Shown here: positions 37,011-58,745 of the stretch, in pieces
How positions within the stretch are numbered: position 1 is the first letter of the stretch
Layout: every line of letters starts with the position of its first letter
NCBI GenBank assembly: GCA_934045905.1
Contig: OW203762.1
Span: forward strand, 6,882,001 to 6,946,000
Direction: 5' to 3'
Origin: Leuctra nigra
Lineage: Eukaryota; Arthropoda; Insecta; Plecoptera; Leuctridae
DNA length: 64,000 bases
Position numbers and translations under genes: made by a program
Notes under the pieces: model-generated
The model's input: the letters and a program-made list of their open reading frames with translations, nothing else
The model's database searches: none
Told to the model about the DNA's origin: nothing

Positions 37011-39244
37011 AGTGACATTGTTGGTCTTACTGACCATGCTAAATATGAGTTTGATCACATTTCTCGAAGACCATTTTCATTTTTTAGGCTATCAGGAGAT
37101 ACTTATTTTAACAATGAACCAATGGATGGATTTCAAAAAAAAATTGGGTCTGCAAACAGAGAAGGTTGTCTTTACATGTGTGCAAAATTTCAGGTCGATC
37201 GGTGAAACGGTGCGACTTCCATTGCTTCCTTTAGCATACAAAAACAAAAACAAAAAAAAAAACAAAAAAAAAAACAGAGGTCCGTGCTAAAAGAGCCAAA
37301 TGGAGTCGCTCGCTTCGCTCGCTCAATTAGTAATGTTTTTGAAACTTTCACACATCAAACCTTGGTATGTTTGTTATAATATGTGAGATGTTCAGCCAAA
37401 TTACTGAAAAAGTTTCATCACAGCGATATCTCGCCCATTGGACCTTTTCTTGCGCCAACCGGAATTTTATAACCGGCCCACGTTGTTCAGTATGTATAAA
37501 AAGCTCTTTTTGTAACCTTTTTTCCCCAAGATGGCGGCGTTGGATATTTTTGTTTTCTTTTTTTCATATTACATAATCCAATTTATGTGTGCCAATTTTT
37601 TCATTTTTTTTTTTTGAAACCGTCGATTTTTTGGAAAATTCCCCCCGCCCCCGCCCCCGGCCAGGGTTGAGAGGTTGGCACCATGACTTTTCATACATCT
37701 CAAAGCATGCTTTATCAAATGGCATTTGGTGCCAGCCCCCTTCACAAAAATCCTACGGTGTGATTCACTTGTTCCTGTACTACCTCCATAAAAACGAATT
37801 GAAAATAAGTTCGATTTCTATTCAAGAAATATTGCTTTTTCTCAACAATGGAAAACAGAAGATTGTTGCGAATTCGGGAAAGTTGACCCAAAGAATGTAC
37901 CTTTCATATGCCGCAAAGATTTTTTAGATCGGATGAACGGTTTCGGCGCTACGATGTCATAAAAAAGCGGTAAAATTCACTCTGTTCAAGGCCCCCCGAG
38001 ATCAATTAACATTGTGTAGTCCCTATCCCGCTCCGAAAAACGGCACTAAATCGGCTCTTACTCATAAAGTATTGGTGATAGAAAAAAATGTAAAATTACA
38101 AAGTTATTGCATTTTGTGAGCACTATAACTTTTGTTTGAGACATTTGTTCGTCCAATGACCGATTTAAAGTGTATATAAATTCTTAATGTTTCAAATTTT
38201 TTTTCCAAGATGGCGGCCAAAATTTTTTAAAATAAATTTTTTTCACAATAGGGCATTCAGTTTTGATCTTAAATAAAAAAAAAATAATCCTCTATGTCTT
38301 TTCGTGTAGGGTACAGGAATGAATAACTTTAGCCCCCAGCCCCCAGCCCCCACCAGAGGTCTGGGGGTGGCACCAAAATTTTTTAGGTTTTGGACCTATA
38401 TATGCATTTAGTGAGATAGGTGGCACCTTCCCTTCACGACGATCCTACGGGAGCTTTAAATCGACCTTTTGGCCCCCTACTAAACCAACAATTTACCCAA
38501 TCATAATAAATTTCAGCCAAATCCTCCCATTGGTTCAAATTTGAAACCATTTTTACGGTGATTTTTGTAATTTAAACTAGAACAGATTGACCGATCAACT
38601 TGAAACTTCGCGTGGTCATTGGTACCAACATTTTAGATATTTTTGCCAATTTTCAGTCTAATCTGTGGTTATTTTCAAAAGTTTTGTCATTTTAAGGTCA
38701 TTTTATTCCATAATCTTGAAAAATGTATACTAAATTGTCATCCCTGCCTTCTTTAAGCTTCTGTTCCAAGGCAAGGCCTGTAGAGCAGCCAAGCTATCCA
38801 CAATGTACAGTAAAATGAAAGCATTTTTGAGCTAGCGCATAAAATCGGATGCAGTACGAAGGCCAAATCCTCTAATTGGTTTCAGTTTAAATAATGTCTT
38901 CTGATTGGTCGACAATAAAAATGTTCACATTAAGTTCAAATTTTGCATGGTGATCAAGACCAACTTAATATTAAATTTTACATATTGTAAGCCCAATCAG
39001 TCAAGTATTAATTGTAATTTTACGAGTTTAGAATGGGATGTTACAAGAGATTTCTGGAGAAGGTATGTATGTAAGACTTCACGACACAATGGATCTATTA
39101 TTCATCCAGAGTATTATAGAGATTGAAAAATTGCAGAGAAAATCGTCTTGTGCCGTGTCGTGCATCGTTACTATGGGGATGTTGCATGTTCTGTGCTCGC
39201 TCATCAACGCGTTACACTGAGCGTTTTCCTAGTTATGACAATTA

Positions 39245-41359
39245 ATGTTCCTTGCCAAGGAACATTAACACCGCTGGCGAAACACCGCTGTGATAAAAGT
39301 ACTGCATAAATAAGACTGAAATTTTGTCATGTTATGAAAAACAAACTAAGGTCTGATGTGTGAAAGTTTCAAAAACATTACTTTTGTAGGAAAACAGGTG
39401 CAGCTGTTGGAATTTGGTTGTCGAAAAATCGAACGGAGATCAAATAGCACACGTCCAGAAAACGTCTAATGGCCGGAACACCGTTTCATCAAAACTTCTG
39501 ACGAAAGCAAGATGAAAATTTAATATTTAATTCAATCTATTGGAGCGGTCGCTCCACCCAGCCAAGTCGTACTGTACACTCACACTCACTCAACATACCG
39601 TAAATACCTAATAAACTGAGGAGCAGACCAAACACTTTTACTGTAAGCAACAACATGGCATTTTCGGCCTACTGGATCTTAAAATTCGAAAATCTTACAT
39701 TGTTGCGAAATATCTTAATTTCGAGCTATGGCCCACCCCACCCCCTATACCAAATTTGGGAACAACAGGTTATGCCATTTTCGAGCAAGAGGGCCGTGAA
39801 AACTGTGAAATTACACCCCTTTTAAAAGGTATCTTCTTCTTCTTCTTCTTCTTCCGCTTCTTCAGATATCAAGGAACGTTGCTATCCCCGCCACAGCCTA
39901 AACGGCTGAACCGATCGATCTGAAATTTTTACCACATGTGCACTTTTGGCGTCTGAGGTGCCTTTTTATAAAACTAACTGGAAGCCGCCATTTTGAAACC
40001 GGAAATGCCGTTATATCTTAAAAACAGATGGACCGATCGGGACGAAAATAGCGCCAAACGATTCGGATGGTCTTCTATATAAAATATCAATTGTCGACAT
40101 AGACATGTACTATTACCGAAACCGGAAATGACGTCAAAAAAATGCTAAATCTGACTAAAATCATCTCTTATAACAATATCTACATATTCAGAAGGCTTAT
40201 AATGTTTCAAAGCATTTATAGGTACAATTTTCCGGTGGCAGTGACGTCAGCCGCCATTTTGAAAACCGGAAGTGATGTCATAACTCGAGAACGGCTGGAC
40301 CGATTGGATCGAAACTTTTGCTATACTTCATAGCATATTAATTATAGCATACATAGTAACAAGCACAACTTTTCTTAGGAACCAAATCACAAAGGCGTAT
40401 TTTTTAAAGGAATTATAGACTTTGGTACCACAATAGGTATATTTTATAAGTTGTGAGAATAAACTGAAAAAAGGAGTGATATCCCCATAAAAAAAAACTT
40501 CGTGTAAAAATACCAGCCAAGTCTCTTCAACTAAAAAAAATATAAGAAATCTAAAAATTCAGCACTGAAAAGTAGTGATATCAAAAAATTGGCCAAGTCA
40601 AAATTATTCAAAAAATACTTGGCGCATCGTTTTTTTAGTGTATTATATATGTATAGATGAGTATACATATTTGATTTACGGCCTACTTCTATACTATTTA
40701 TGCACGATGCGCAAAGTATTTTTTGAATTATTTTGACTTGGCCAATTTTTTGATATCACTACTTTTCAGTGCTGAATTTTTAGATTTCTTATATTTTTTT
40801 AGTTTAAGAGACTTGGCTGGTATTTTAACACGAAGTGTTTTTTATGGGGTATATACTACTTTCGATTATGTTAAAATTTCAATTCAATTAAATCAGTGGA
40901 ACGAAAGTTATGGTATCTTGAAGTTGCAATAGAATATCCGGGAGATAATTTCAGAAGTGAAATTATCTCCCCGATTTTCTGGTTTTAATCTCAAGTTCAA
41001 GATACCATAACTTTTGTTCCTTTGTTTCAAACGTATTGAATTTTAACACAATCGATAGTCACATATTTTGAATAAATTTTGAAATTTTCCGCTAGTCATC
41101 TGTAGTAATTTTGAAACAGCGGTCTTCCGGCCACTGGAGGTTTTCTGAACGCAAGCTATTTGAGCTCCGTATAATCGATTTTTCGACAACGAAATTCGAA
41201 CAGCTGTAACTTTTTCCCTACTGCAAAAAAGTTTCTAAAACTTTCGCACATCAAACCATAGCATGTGTTTTATAATATGTAAAATTTTCAGTCCGATCAG
41301 TTCAGTAGATTGATCACAGCGGTGTCTGACCCATTGGACGTTCTTTTGGGGCCACCCGG
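39245..41359. mobile_element. ACCGGGTGGCGC foldback element, copy 3 (split)
   Basis: The left arm (about 39260-39539) and right arm (40850-41359, ending GGGGCCACCCGG) match the family at 28210-29036. The outer left terminus is degraded. The foldback-family copy 39540-40849 is inserted between the arms. Confidence 0.6.
39540..40849 (+). mobile_element. Foldback-family element, copy 2
   Basis: Starts TTGGAGCGGTCGCTCCACCC and ends CGAAGTGTTTTTTATGGGG, with TA on each side (39538-39539, 40850-40851). Same order as copy 1: hairpin end, trinucleotide tract (here TTC, about 39834-39855), CCGCCATTTTGAAACCGG blocks and a terminal palindrome (40483-40849). 1310 bp, non-coding. Confidence 0.72.
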
Positions 41360-43451
41360 TATACTCGTACTTTGCCATCGCGTCTGATGCTCCCGGTTTT
41401 GTTATTACTCAGTGGTTATTGCCTGGGGAAACTACTTTGGATTTTATTATGTCAGACAGCCGAATAAGGAAATAAGTGTATACTCGCAGTTCTTGTAATT
41501 GCGATGAAAGCGCTATGCTATAAAACTTAATTTCTTAATTACTTTCAAATTGCTAGTTTAGTTGCTGCCGTTGAACCAGAGTGAAATGAGTCTGGCTGGG
41601 ACCAAAGCTGAAGAAGGTTTAGGTGTATTAAAGTAAGTATAGTAAAGAAATTATGTGTGAAGAAAGTATATTATTCATTCTGTTAACGATTAGATCATGT
41701 ACAGTCACCTATGCCTTATTAAAGGCAGTGATAAAACCAGTCTTGCAAATCACCCCATATATAAATATCTATATTTTAGGAAACTTATACTACGTCTGTG
41801 TACGACTGGTTGTCGTGATAAGGAGTAAGTTTTATCGGGACAATGTGGTGAATACTATACCACCACATGAGAAGCATAAGTAAGTGGGTCAGGACGGATA
41901 TTCTAAATTTCCTTGTCGTCTCGTTTCACTTGATACGGTCTCACTGATATCAATTTAACATGGAAGTGACGCCGTATCAATTGATATTGGGACGACAAGG
42001 GAATTTAGAATAACCCCCCAGAATTCACTGGAATCTGGGGATATTTCAGACAACGTCAAACTTATCGCTTAAGAGTTTAACCCTTGAGTATAGACCCCTA
42101 GCTAGAGGGGTTACGTGGTAAAGCGGTCACGAGACAGGAAAATTAGTTCCTACCACGACTACTTGGGATCGCTAGCATCGCCATGGTCGGTAAAGGTGTT
42201 CAGTTATCAGCGCGCCAAGCGACCGTGGTAAACACTACTTGCAGGCGACAGCCGGGTCTCACTGTATCCACCCTTCCGAAGCCCTCAGGCTATTCCCTCG
42301 CAGCCCACGCCGCTACCCTCATCCGCTACTAATGACTATTTCCGGGCTATCTTATCTCTCAATCTCAGCCAGTGCGGCGCCGAGTCGTTTACCTGCGCTG
42401 CCCCACACTCGCAAATATTTCCCAAATGAATATTCTGAACTGATGTCAATTTTGCATTGGATTGAAAGATGTAACACGCATTTTACGTAAACAATCGCAA
42501 CAGCGGAAGAGGACACACACAAACATCCTACGCAATCGATGACCGTTTTTTCTTGTCTCCCAGCTCAATAAACGAACGAAACAAACAATTACTCTTCTTT
42601 TCTCTTTATCACAGCGCAATAAACGAGCGTAACGCAACAATGAGTAACTAGAAAAGCCAGCCAATTGTTTTACAGGCAGTTGATTTGAACACACAAACAG
42701 CCTGCGGAAACAATGATTGTCCTTTCTTCTTGTTTTTCACATCGCAATAAACGAACGAAACAAACAATTACTCGTCTTTTCTCTTTATCACAGCGCAATA
42801 AACAAACGCAACAAACAACGACTGTCTTTATTATTGTTTTTCAAACCGCAATAAACGAACGTATCGCAACAATAGGTAACGACAAAAGTCAGCAGTTGAT
42901 TATCAACACACGAACAGCCTGCGCACAATTACTAGGTACTTTTCTTCACGCTTATCACACTCGGACAAATTAATAATTGCAACACGTGGTGTACACGTAA
43001 CTCGTAAGAATGATGGCGAAGTATTTCAAGGGCCGTCCCACTCACGTTTTATTGATCTGTGTTATCAAATGCATCAGCAAACCAAAGAAACGATAGAGGG
43101 TCGGCCCCCTAAAGGGCCACTGTCTGTAAATGAAAACATCTGATTAATTTGTCAAAATAAATGTGTCACTGATAACCTATGCATTTCTAATATATATACC
43201 TAATAATTATGGATAATATTTTAATATTTGCAACAAAGTATGAAGTAAACCATAATATACTTTAAAGACAATTTAATTACAATACCTTGATGAGGTTTAC
43301 ATACTCAATTGATTAATATTATGTTAACATATTTCACTTAAAAAATAATAAAAATGATTTAAACAAAAAAGTAATCTAACTAGTATCTACATTTTTTTTT
43401 GTTTTTTTGTTATTTGGTTATGAATTTAAACACACCCTCAAAGATTTACGT
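41360..43451. other. Intergenic stretch left of the 151-bp array
   Basis: No gene recognised. Contains an inverted-repeat element at 41900-42011, a GC-richer block 42050-42400 without a recognisable tRNA fold, and imperfect tandem words CGCAATAAACGAACG between about 42560 and 42870. Confidence 0.4.
41900..42011. repeat. 112-bp inverted-repeat element
   Basis: ATTCTAAATTTCCTTGTCGTC at the left is mirrored at the right (GACGACAAGGGAATTTAGAAT, one mismatch); inner words TTGATAC and GTATCAA also pair. Confidence 0.6.
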
Positions 43452-44308
43452 ACCACCCTCTCATTGCATCACCTGTCACAAGACCACGTCCGGACATTGA
43501 CGAGTAATGCGGCTTATTAGGTCTCGTTGCACAGACAACACTTTGAAAGATAGCAAGTCAAGTCGCCCTAACAATAAGATGAATCCCTACCTACACCCAC
43601 TCACCACCCTCTCATTACATCACCTGTCACAAGACCACGTCCGGACATTGACGAGTAATGCGGCTTATTAGGTCTCGTTGCACAGACAACACTTTGAAAG
43701 ATAGCAAGTCAAGTCGCCCTAACAATAAGATGAATCCCTACCTACACCCACTCACCACCCTCTCATTACATCACCTGTCACAAGACCACGTCCGGACATT
43801 GACGAGTAATGCGGCTTATTAGGTCTCGTTGCACAGACAACACTTTGAAAGATAGCAAGTCAAGTCGCCCTAACACTAACATGAATCCCTACCTACACCC
43901 ACTCACCACCCTCTCATTGCATCACCTGTCACAAGACCACGTCCGGACATTGACGAGTAATGCGGCTTATTAGGTCTCGTTGCACAGACAACACTTTGAA
44001 AGATAGCAAGTCAAGTCGCCCTAACAATAAGATGAATCCCTACCTACACCCACTCACCACCCTCTCATTACATCACCTGTCACAAGACCACGTCCGGACA
44101 TTGACGAGTAATGCGGCTTATTAGGTCTCGTTGCACAGACAACACTTTGAAAGATAGCAAGTCAAGTCGCCCTAACAATAAGATGAATCACTACCTACTA
44201 CACCCACTCGCCACCCTCTCATTGCATCACCTGTCACAAGACCACGTCCGGACATTGACGAGTAATGCGGCTTATTAGGTCTCGTTGCACAGACAACACT
44301 TTGAAAGA
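43452..44308. repeat. 151-bp tandem array, about 5.7 units
   Basis: Units start ACCACCCTCTCATT at 43452, 43603, 43754, 43905, 44056 and (154 bp later) 44210; the last is cut near 44308 after ACACTTTGAAAGA. Units are almost identical. The array lies 0.2 kb beyond the stop of the P-type transposase and may be its subterminal region (inference). Confidence 0.92.
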
Positions 44309-44491
44309 GTGTGACCCTAGCATGAAAACTTAAAATATGTATTCGGAGGCTGTAGCTTTGAATATGTTTAAATATAACATTATTTCATGTTTATAATGTG
44401 AATGTTCAATAATTTTATTTTATAATATAATTATTATACATTAATATAATACAATATTATATTTAATGATTATTCTAGGCTTAGAGAAACC

Positions 44492-46351
44492 TTACTGATG
44501 TCGTAAAATACGTAGCTTTTGAGTTCTGGGATTAGCTTTTTCTGCTACCACATTTTCTGCTGCTTTGGCTGCATTTTTTTTTGGTCTACGCAATTCTTGC
44601 GACATCCATTTCACTTCTTTGTGAATCTTCACTACAATAAGATGCCTGAGCGCAAACTTACGATGATCGACACAAACGTCATTGAACCAGTTTGGAAACT
44701 TATTGTTGATATCATTTGTCGCCTTTTCGATAAGAATCCGACTCACCCCTCTGAGATGGATTACATTTCGAAAATTAGCAACAAACGATTTCAGCGCCAG
44801 AAGAGTGACGTCAAACATAAGTTGGGTGGGTACTTTGAGGCCCCCGAAGACGTCGCCTGCCTTGTTTCGATAGGCCCTGTTCTTTATCAAAGCCTCTGTT
44901 GGATTTTCCATTATCTTTTTTGGATCACACATTGCATTACAACATAACTCGCACTTGAACTCCTCTTGAACTGCTCTAGCGATGTAGCCAGCATAATGTG
45001 TCACAGCACATAATTCTAGCGTCGTTTTTTCACGACCTGTCACTCTTGCACTGTCAAGGTCTGTCTCGAATGTCGCTAGGGGATCATCAACAATCTCATC
45101 TGCCTCAGATTCATCAACCAAAGTTTCCTCCAACTCTTTGAGAGCTAACTCAAAGTCTCTCTCGACTGCATCTGCAGCATCCATTGCCGCTGCCTCCTCA
45201 TCTGCATTGTCATCCCAGTTGACAGGGGTGGGAGCTACACGATCTGAAACATCGCTCTCGACTTGGCTCTCGACTGCAACTGCAGCAACCTCCTCCCTTG
45301 CCTCCTCCCCCTCTCGTGACTCGACGCTCGGCTCATAACACAGAAAGTTGACGGCGTCATCAGCCTGGCAATTAGCCTTATCAGAAGACGCCATCAAGGA
45401 CACGGTGATTGTGTGTTGCATGTTTCGCCTGATGCGTTGTGCCGATGGATTTCGATCATAACCTCCCCGGCTTCTCCATACAGAGAACAAGTTTTCAATC
45501 GGATCTTGATTGAGTCGCGAGGTCAAAAGAAACGAGGAACCCTCTGCTTGCAAATCTAACCACAAATCGTATATACCCATAATTGTCATTTTCAAACCTA
45601 AAAAACAAGGAGGAATTTTTTTCTCTTTGGTCGATCGGGTTTGAACCACCCACGTGTCAATCCATGTCGCCGCCTCCAGCAGGGTCTGCCGAACTATCGC
45701 GTTTTTCTGCGCTATTGCGCATGCATTAGGATTTTTCGAGTTTAGAACTGAGCTATTTAAAGCATCGAATAAGTTGTTGAGTTTGCGAAGGAAGTTCGCT
45801 GTGAAGACGGCTGTGGGACTTTTTAACTGGCCGGTCCCCACGCATGTCAAAATTAACGCGGAAACTTCAAACGAAAATATTTGGGTCGCGAGTTTCACAC
45901 TCATTTTATCGAAAGGACCGGGTTCGAGGTGTCGCCTCGAGAGTTTACATGCGGCCCTAGCAAGATTTGATGCACAATCAAGACGATAAGCGGCGTAGAT
46001 GTCACGCCAAGAAACCTGACCTCCCTCAACGAAGAAATCCTTAGTAATGAGATTATTACGAATGCTCTTGAAAAGATGCGGCACATCAAAAAGCATGTAC
46101 ACTTTACTGCCGTCGGGTCGAAGAATGAATCTTTTGTCTACGCTAACTCCTAACTTCCTGTACAATGACTGGTTACCAGGCCCCTGATCACATACAACAG
46201 CGCGAACCCGGGCCCCCGCATGAGCTAATTGTCTCAAGATCGTGTCCAGAAGCGTCTTCAAGTGATCGCCCTTCACAGACGTACTCGTCACGTAATACGC
46301 GATGGGAAGTTTGTAGTTGTCACGCAATCCTCGAATCATGAACACTAGCAC
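44492..46351 (-). CDS. P-element/THAP9-like transposase, N-terminally incomplete
   Basis: 619-codon open frame starting with GTG. It is open a further ~100 nt upstream (to 46453), adding GFLGQLGRTAKPGTHVL, so the printed start is not the true one. Family motifs in order: LVFMIRGL and AYYVTSTSVKGD (residues 2-28), CDQGPGNQ (near 54), FDVPHLFKSIRNNL (near 87), SRLNQDPIENLFSVWRSRGG (near 280), then an acidic stretch and a C-terminal domain with CELCCNAMC. These match the RNase-H-like core, with the last Glu in DPIENLF, and the inserted domain of P transposases. The N-terminal THAP DNA-binding domain is absent, upstream of a stop at 46454-46456 or in a missing exon. A long intact frame suggests recent activity or domestication. 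Confidence 0.82.
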   Translation of the reverse strand: MLVFMIRGLRDNYKLPIAYYVTSTSVKGDHLKTLLDTILRQLAHAGARVRAVVCDQGPGNQSLYRKLGVSVDKRFILRPDGSKVYMLFDVPHLFKSIRNNLITKDFFVEGGQVSWRDIYAAYRLDCASNLARAACKLSRRHLEPGPFDKMSVKLATQIFSFEVSALILTCVGTGQLKSPTAVFTANFLRKLNNLFDALNSSVLNSKNPNACAIAQKNAIVRQTLLEAATWIDTWVVQTRSTKEKKIPPCFLGLKMTIMGIYDLWLDLQAEGSSFLLTSRLNQDPIENLFSVWRSRGGYDRNPSAQRIRRNMQHTITVSLMASSDKANCQADDAVNFLCYEPSVESREGEEAREEVAAVAVESQVESDVSDRVAPTPVNWDDNADEEAAAMDAADAVERDFELALKELEETLVDESEADEIVDDPLATFETDLDSARVTGREKTTLELCAVTHYAGYIARAVQEEFKCELCCNAMCDPKKIMENPTEALIKNRAYRNKAGDVFGGLKVPTQLMFDVTLLALKSFVANFRNVIHLRGVSRILIEKATNDINNKFPNWFNDVCVDHRKFALRHLIVVKIHKEVKWMSQELRRPKKNAAKAAENVVAEKANPRTQKLRILRHQ

Positions 46352-46456
46352 GTGCGTGCCCGGTTTCGCAGTGCGACCTAACTGCCCTAAAAACCCACTA
46401 ATATTTTGCCGCCGTGACCTGGGTGACTCATCCGGATTTTCGGGAATTTCAAATCA

Positions 46457-47315
46457 CTCAGGACGACATTTGAAGATTCCTATCTCACCAAGTTGAATTC
46501 AAAACACACTCTCAAAACAAACAAAAAAAACAAAAAAAAACTCTCAAAACAAACACACAAAACTTACACGTTTTGGGATATAGCTTGTAGTGGTTTTAAA
46601 ATGATACATTCAAAATCTTTTCATTATCTTCCGAAAAAAACTCCCTATGATTATATATAAAAGCGGTTTATTTGATGATAGACTAATTACACCCATGTTA
46701 TATTTAACTGACTTAATAGTTGGTGTTAATTAATTAAATGTGTAGGTGTAGGAGAACTTATTTCTGCAGGGAGTTTTCAGAGAATTGTACAAATATATGT
46801 AATTTGTATGAAGACTCCCACTGGAGGGAAGAGATGTGCAGGGTGGGAATTTCCCACCTCGGCGTCAATATATAAGGAACACCTGGTTTGCTAACAAGTG
46901 ACATTTCTTCTCGACTCGTATTCTGTTCAAGTTGTAGATTTATCCTTGGTTTAACCTTGGTCCATTCCGATATCACGCGACAGCGCGCTTTGCCATTATA
47001 CATCGACGACAGCACTTTATATCCCCAAAATAAAGGGTTTGTCAATATAAGATGTTAGCATACCATTATTTCTCAAACTTACAAGACAATGGATGTTTGA
47101 GTTTCTGTTACTCAGAGTGTGGACTGTGAACTTTGAATTTTCAATGAATAAAATTATCACTGGACCCTCCTGGACATTTTTGGATGCGGTTCCGACAAGA
47201 TGGCGGCCTTTCAACATGGCAGCCACTGCTATTATTACAATACAGACAATATCTCGACTCATGTTGCTCCGATATAATCTCTTATTATTTCAAGCCTAAG
47301 CTGACGAGTGTCTTA
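46457..47315. other. Between transposase and gene B stop
   Basis: AC-rich start (AAACAAACAAAAAAAACA near 46518), then unassigned sequence. 47093-47136 is homologous to the 3' flank of gene C's stop (59319-59355), which shows an insertion of about 190 bp in the end of gene B. Confidence 0.45.
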
Positions 47316-57016
<9,701 letters not shown>

Positions 57017-57018
57017 GT

Positions 57019-57619
57019 CTGGAGTGACATGAGGAAATATTTCATCAATATAGTATAATTCACTTCTCCCCGTGGGTGAGCAGCCAAATTGTAATAAGGG
57101 GCTCGATCTAAAGAACGGTTTAGTCCGTGCGGTGGGTTCATAAGTACAATGAGGGTACGAGGCGAGTTGGCGGGAAGTTTTGAATTTCATGAATTCATTT
57201 TGTGCATTTCCAAGCGATTTGAACACATTTTTAAGCCAAATTCCTACCCCCACGAACAATAAATGGATGGACGAAAGACAATGTAGTAACTAGAGAAGAA
57301 AAGGCCCCTGGAAAAATAAATTGAAATGCCGTGTCCTACAAAATGAAAAATCAGCGATTATTTGAATTTAATACATACTTGCGCACCTTTTCAGAATCAC
57401 TTTTTAAGATGATAAGAAAATTCCAACTCTATTCATATTCACACATTCGCAGAACCTATAAAATAAGCGCCGTATGGAATTTTTTCGATTATAATTTTTC
57501 AATACTAACACGTTTCTAACGCCATTTTTTTGTACAAATTGCATTGTACATTATCACTTTACTATAGGAAAGAGGCCGTGTACCAAGTTGAACAAAAACA
57601 GTACACCGCAAAAAATATA
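57019..57619. other. Gene B leader intron, right of exon 1
   Basis: AT-rich; nothing recognised. Confidence 0.4.
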
Positions 57620-58531
57620 ATTGAGCGAGCGAAGCGAGCAACTTCTTTTGACTCTTTTGGCACGGACCTTTCTTTTTTGTTTTTTTTCTGTTAATGACGC
57701 TATACAAGTCAGAGTTTTTCTTCGATCGAGCTAAAATTCTGCACACACCGTGTACGAAACATTTCTGGGCGTTGCAGACCACAATTGTATTAAATCCACT
57801 TATTGGTTCAAATTTTTTTTTAAATCTTTCGATTGGTTGTTCCGATAAATTTGAAATTTTGACAAGTCTTTACGACCAACATTGTTTCCAATCTTACAAA
57901 GTTTCAGCCAAATCCTCCCATTGGTTAAAATTTGAAATCATCTTTCCTGTGATTTTTGACATTTAAACTAGAACCGTTTGACCGATTAGCTTAAAACTTT
58001 GCATGGTCATTGGGACCATCATTATATGTAGGTATTTTTGACAATTTTCGGCCTAATCTGTGTTTAAAAACAAAATTTATTGACTGTTTACGGAAATTTT
58101 GTGTGTTGGCTGCCAAATTCCTCGAATTTCATATTTCACGGCAACTTCCAATCTATACAGTTCAAGGCAGTTAGAGCAGAAACTTAAAAATATGAAACTG
58201 ATGTGCCCGTTCAACAGATCGATCTCATATTGATTATTATGTACACACACTTATATTCATGAGTGTGTATACCTGAGGGTATACCTGAGTGGTCCCAGGT
58301 ATATTTTTTGAACGAGATCATGTGATTTTTGAAAATTAACAAGGATCCGTTTTATCGATCAACTTAAAACTTTGCAGTTTTATTGGGAAATATTTTAGGA
58401 ATTTTTGGAGATTTTCATACCAGTCTGTGACGAAATTCAAGAATAGGCTTTTTGATAGAAAGAATTTCGGTTCGAGGTGTTGCGCGTATCCCTGCTCGCT
58501 CATCAACGCGTTACACAGAGCGTTTACCTAT
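57620..58531 (+). mobile_element. Helitron-like element, GAGCGAGCG family, copy f
   Basis: Starts ATTGAGCGAGCGAAGCGAGC after an A and ends CACAGAGCGTTTACCTAT, followed by T (terminal CTAG decayed to CTAT). 912 bp, non-coding, inside the presumed leader intron of gene B. Confidence 0.6.
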
Positions 58532-58659
58532 TAAAAATAAATTATCTGAGTTGTGCCTCTCTATGGCCAAGGGCCCCTGACATTTGCGGCCCAGCCACCC
58601 AGCAGTTACGCCACGAAAGCACGTGAGGGGCATTGTCTGCCCTCACATGAAGTACTGAC

Positions 58660-58745
58660 CTGCAATGATCCTGAACGATGCGCTCACTCGATGCTGAAAC
58701 CCACAGCTTCACTCATACCGATAATGGATACACTGACTGAAAACT
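58660..58745 (-). promoter_or_regulatory. Putative non-coding first exon and promoter of gene B
   Basis: Minus strand ends GGATCATTGCAG/GTCAGTAC. Homologous to 20318-20400 upstream of gene A; similarity extends to about 58860 (GAAAATGAGAGAGTG on the minus strand). No coding potential. The block lies only ~600 bp from the stop of gene C, so the promoter must be compact. Confidence 0.5.

Larger units (their letters stand above)
34509..37327 (-). mobile_element. Helitron-like element, GAGCGAGCG family, copy e (inverted, itself interrupted)
   Basis: Reading the minus strand it starts ATTGAGCGAGCGAAGCGAG at 37327 and ends GAGCGTTTTCCTAG at 34509. It sits between ACATTACTA and TGTAGAAAAAAAG. The intact form ACATTACTTATGTAGAAAA occurs at 34381 and a related ACATTACTATTGTAGG (minus strand) near 28910, so the insertion is between A and T without duplication. 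Its middle is occupied by other sequence, including elements at 35117-35275 and 35559-36134. Confidence 0.6.
33251..38480. mobile_element. Giant foldback element with ~1.1-kb arms
   Basis: Starts GTAGAGGGCCAAGTGG and ends TTGGCCCCCTAC; TA lies on each side. The arms 33251-34390 and about 37330-38480 are inverted copies, with differences in the outer 60 bp and small indels inside. Each has a C-rich or G-rich block (GGGGGCTGGGGGCTGGGGGC near 33370) and a conserved arm sequence near 33800-34060. The centre is host-like sequence occupied by a nested reverse Helitron-like element (34509-37327). No transposase domain recognised in the arms. Confidence 0.75.
32984..39232 (+). mobile_element. Helitron-like element, GAGCGAGCG family, copy d (split by a 5.2-kb foldback)
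   Basis: Left part 32984-33250 begins ATTGAGCGAGCGTAGCGAG after an A. The right part 38483-39232 continues the same internal sequence and ends GAGCGTTTTCCTAG followed by T. The interruption is the element at 33251-38480. Confidence 0.6.

Noticed and set aside
42050..42400. Possible tRNA or tRNA-derived SINE (GGTTACGTGGTAAAGCGG)
   Set aside because: No A/B-box pair and cloverleaf could be drawn by eye; left as unassigned sequence.
44519..45989. Plus-strand open frames of 60-142 codons opposite the transposase
   Set aside because: Shadows of the minus-strand transposase, with no domains.
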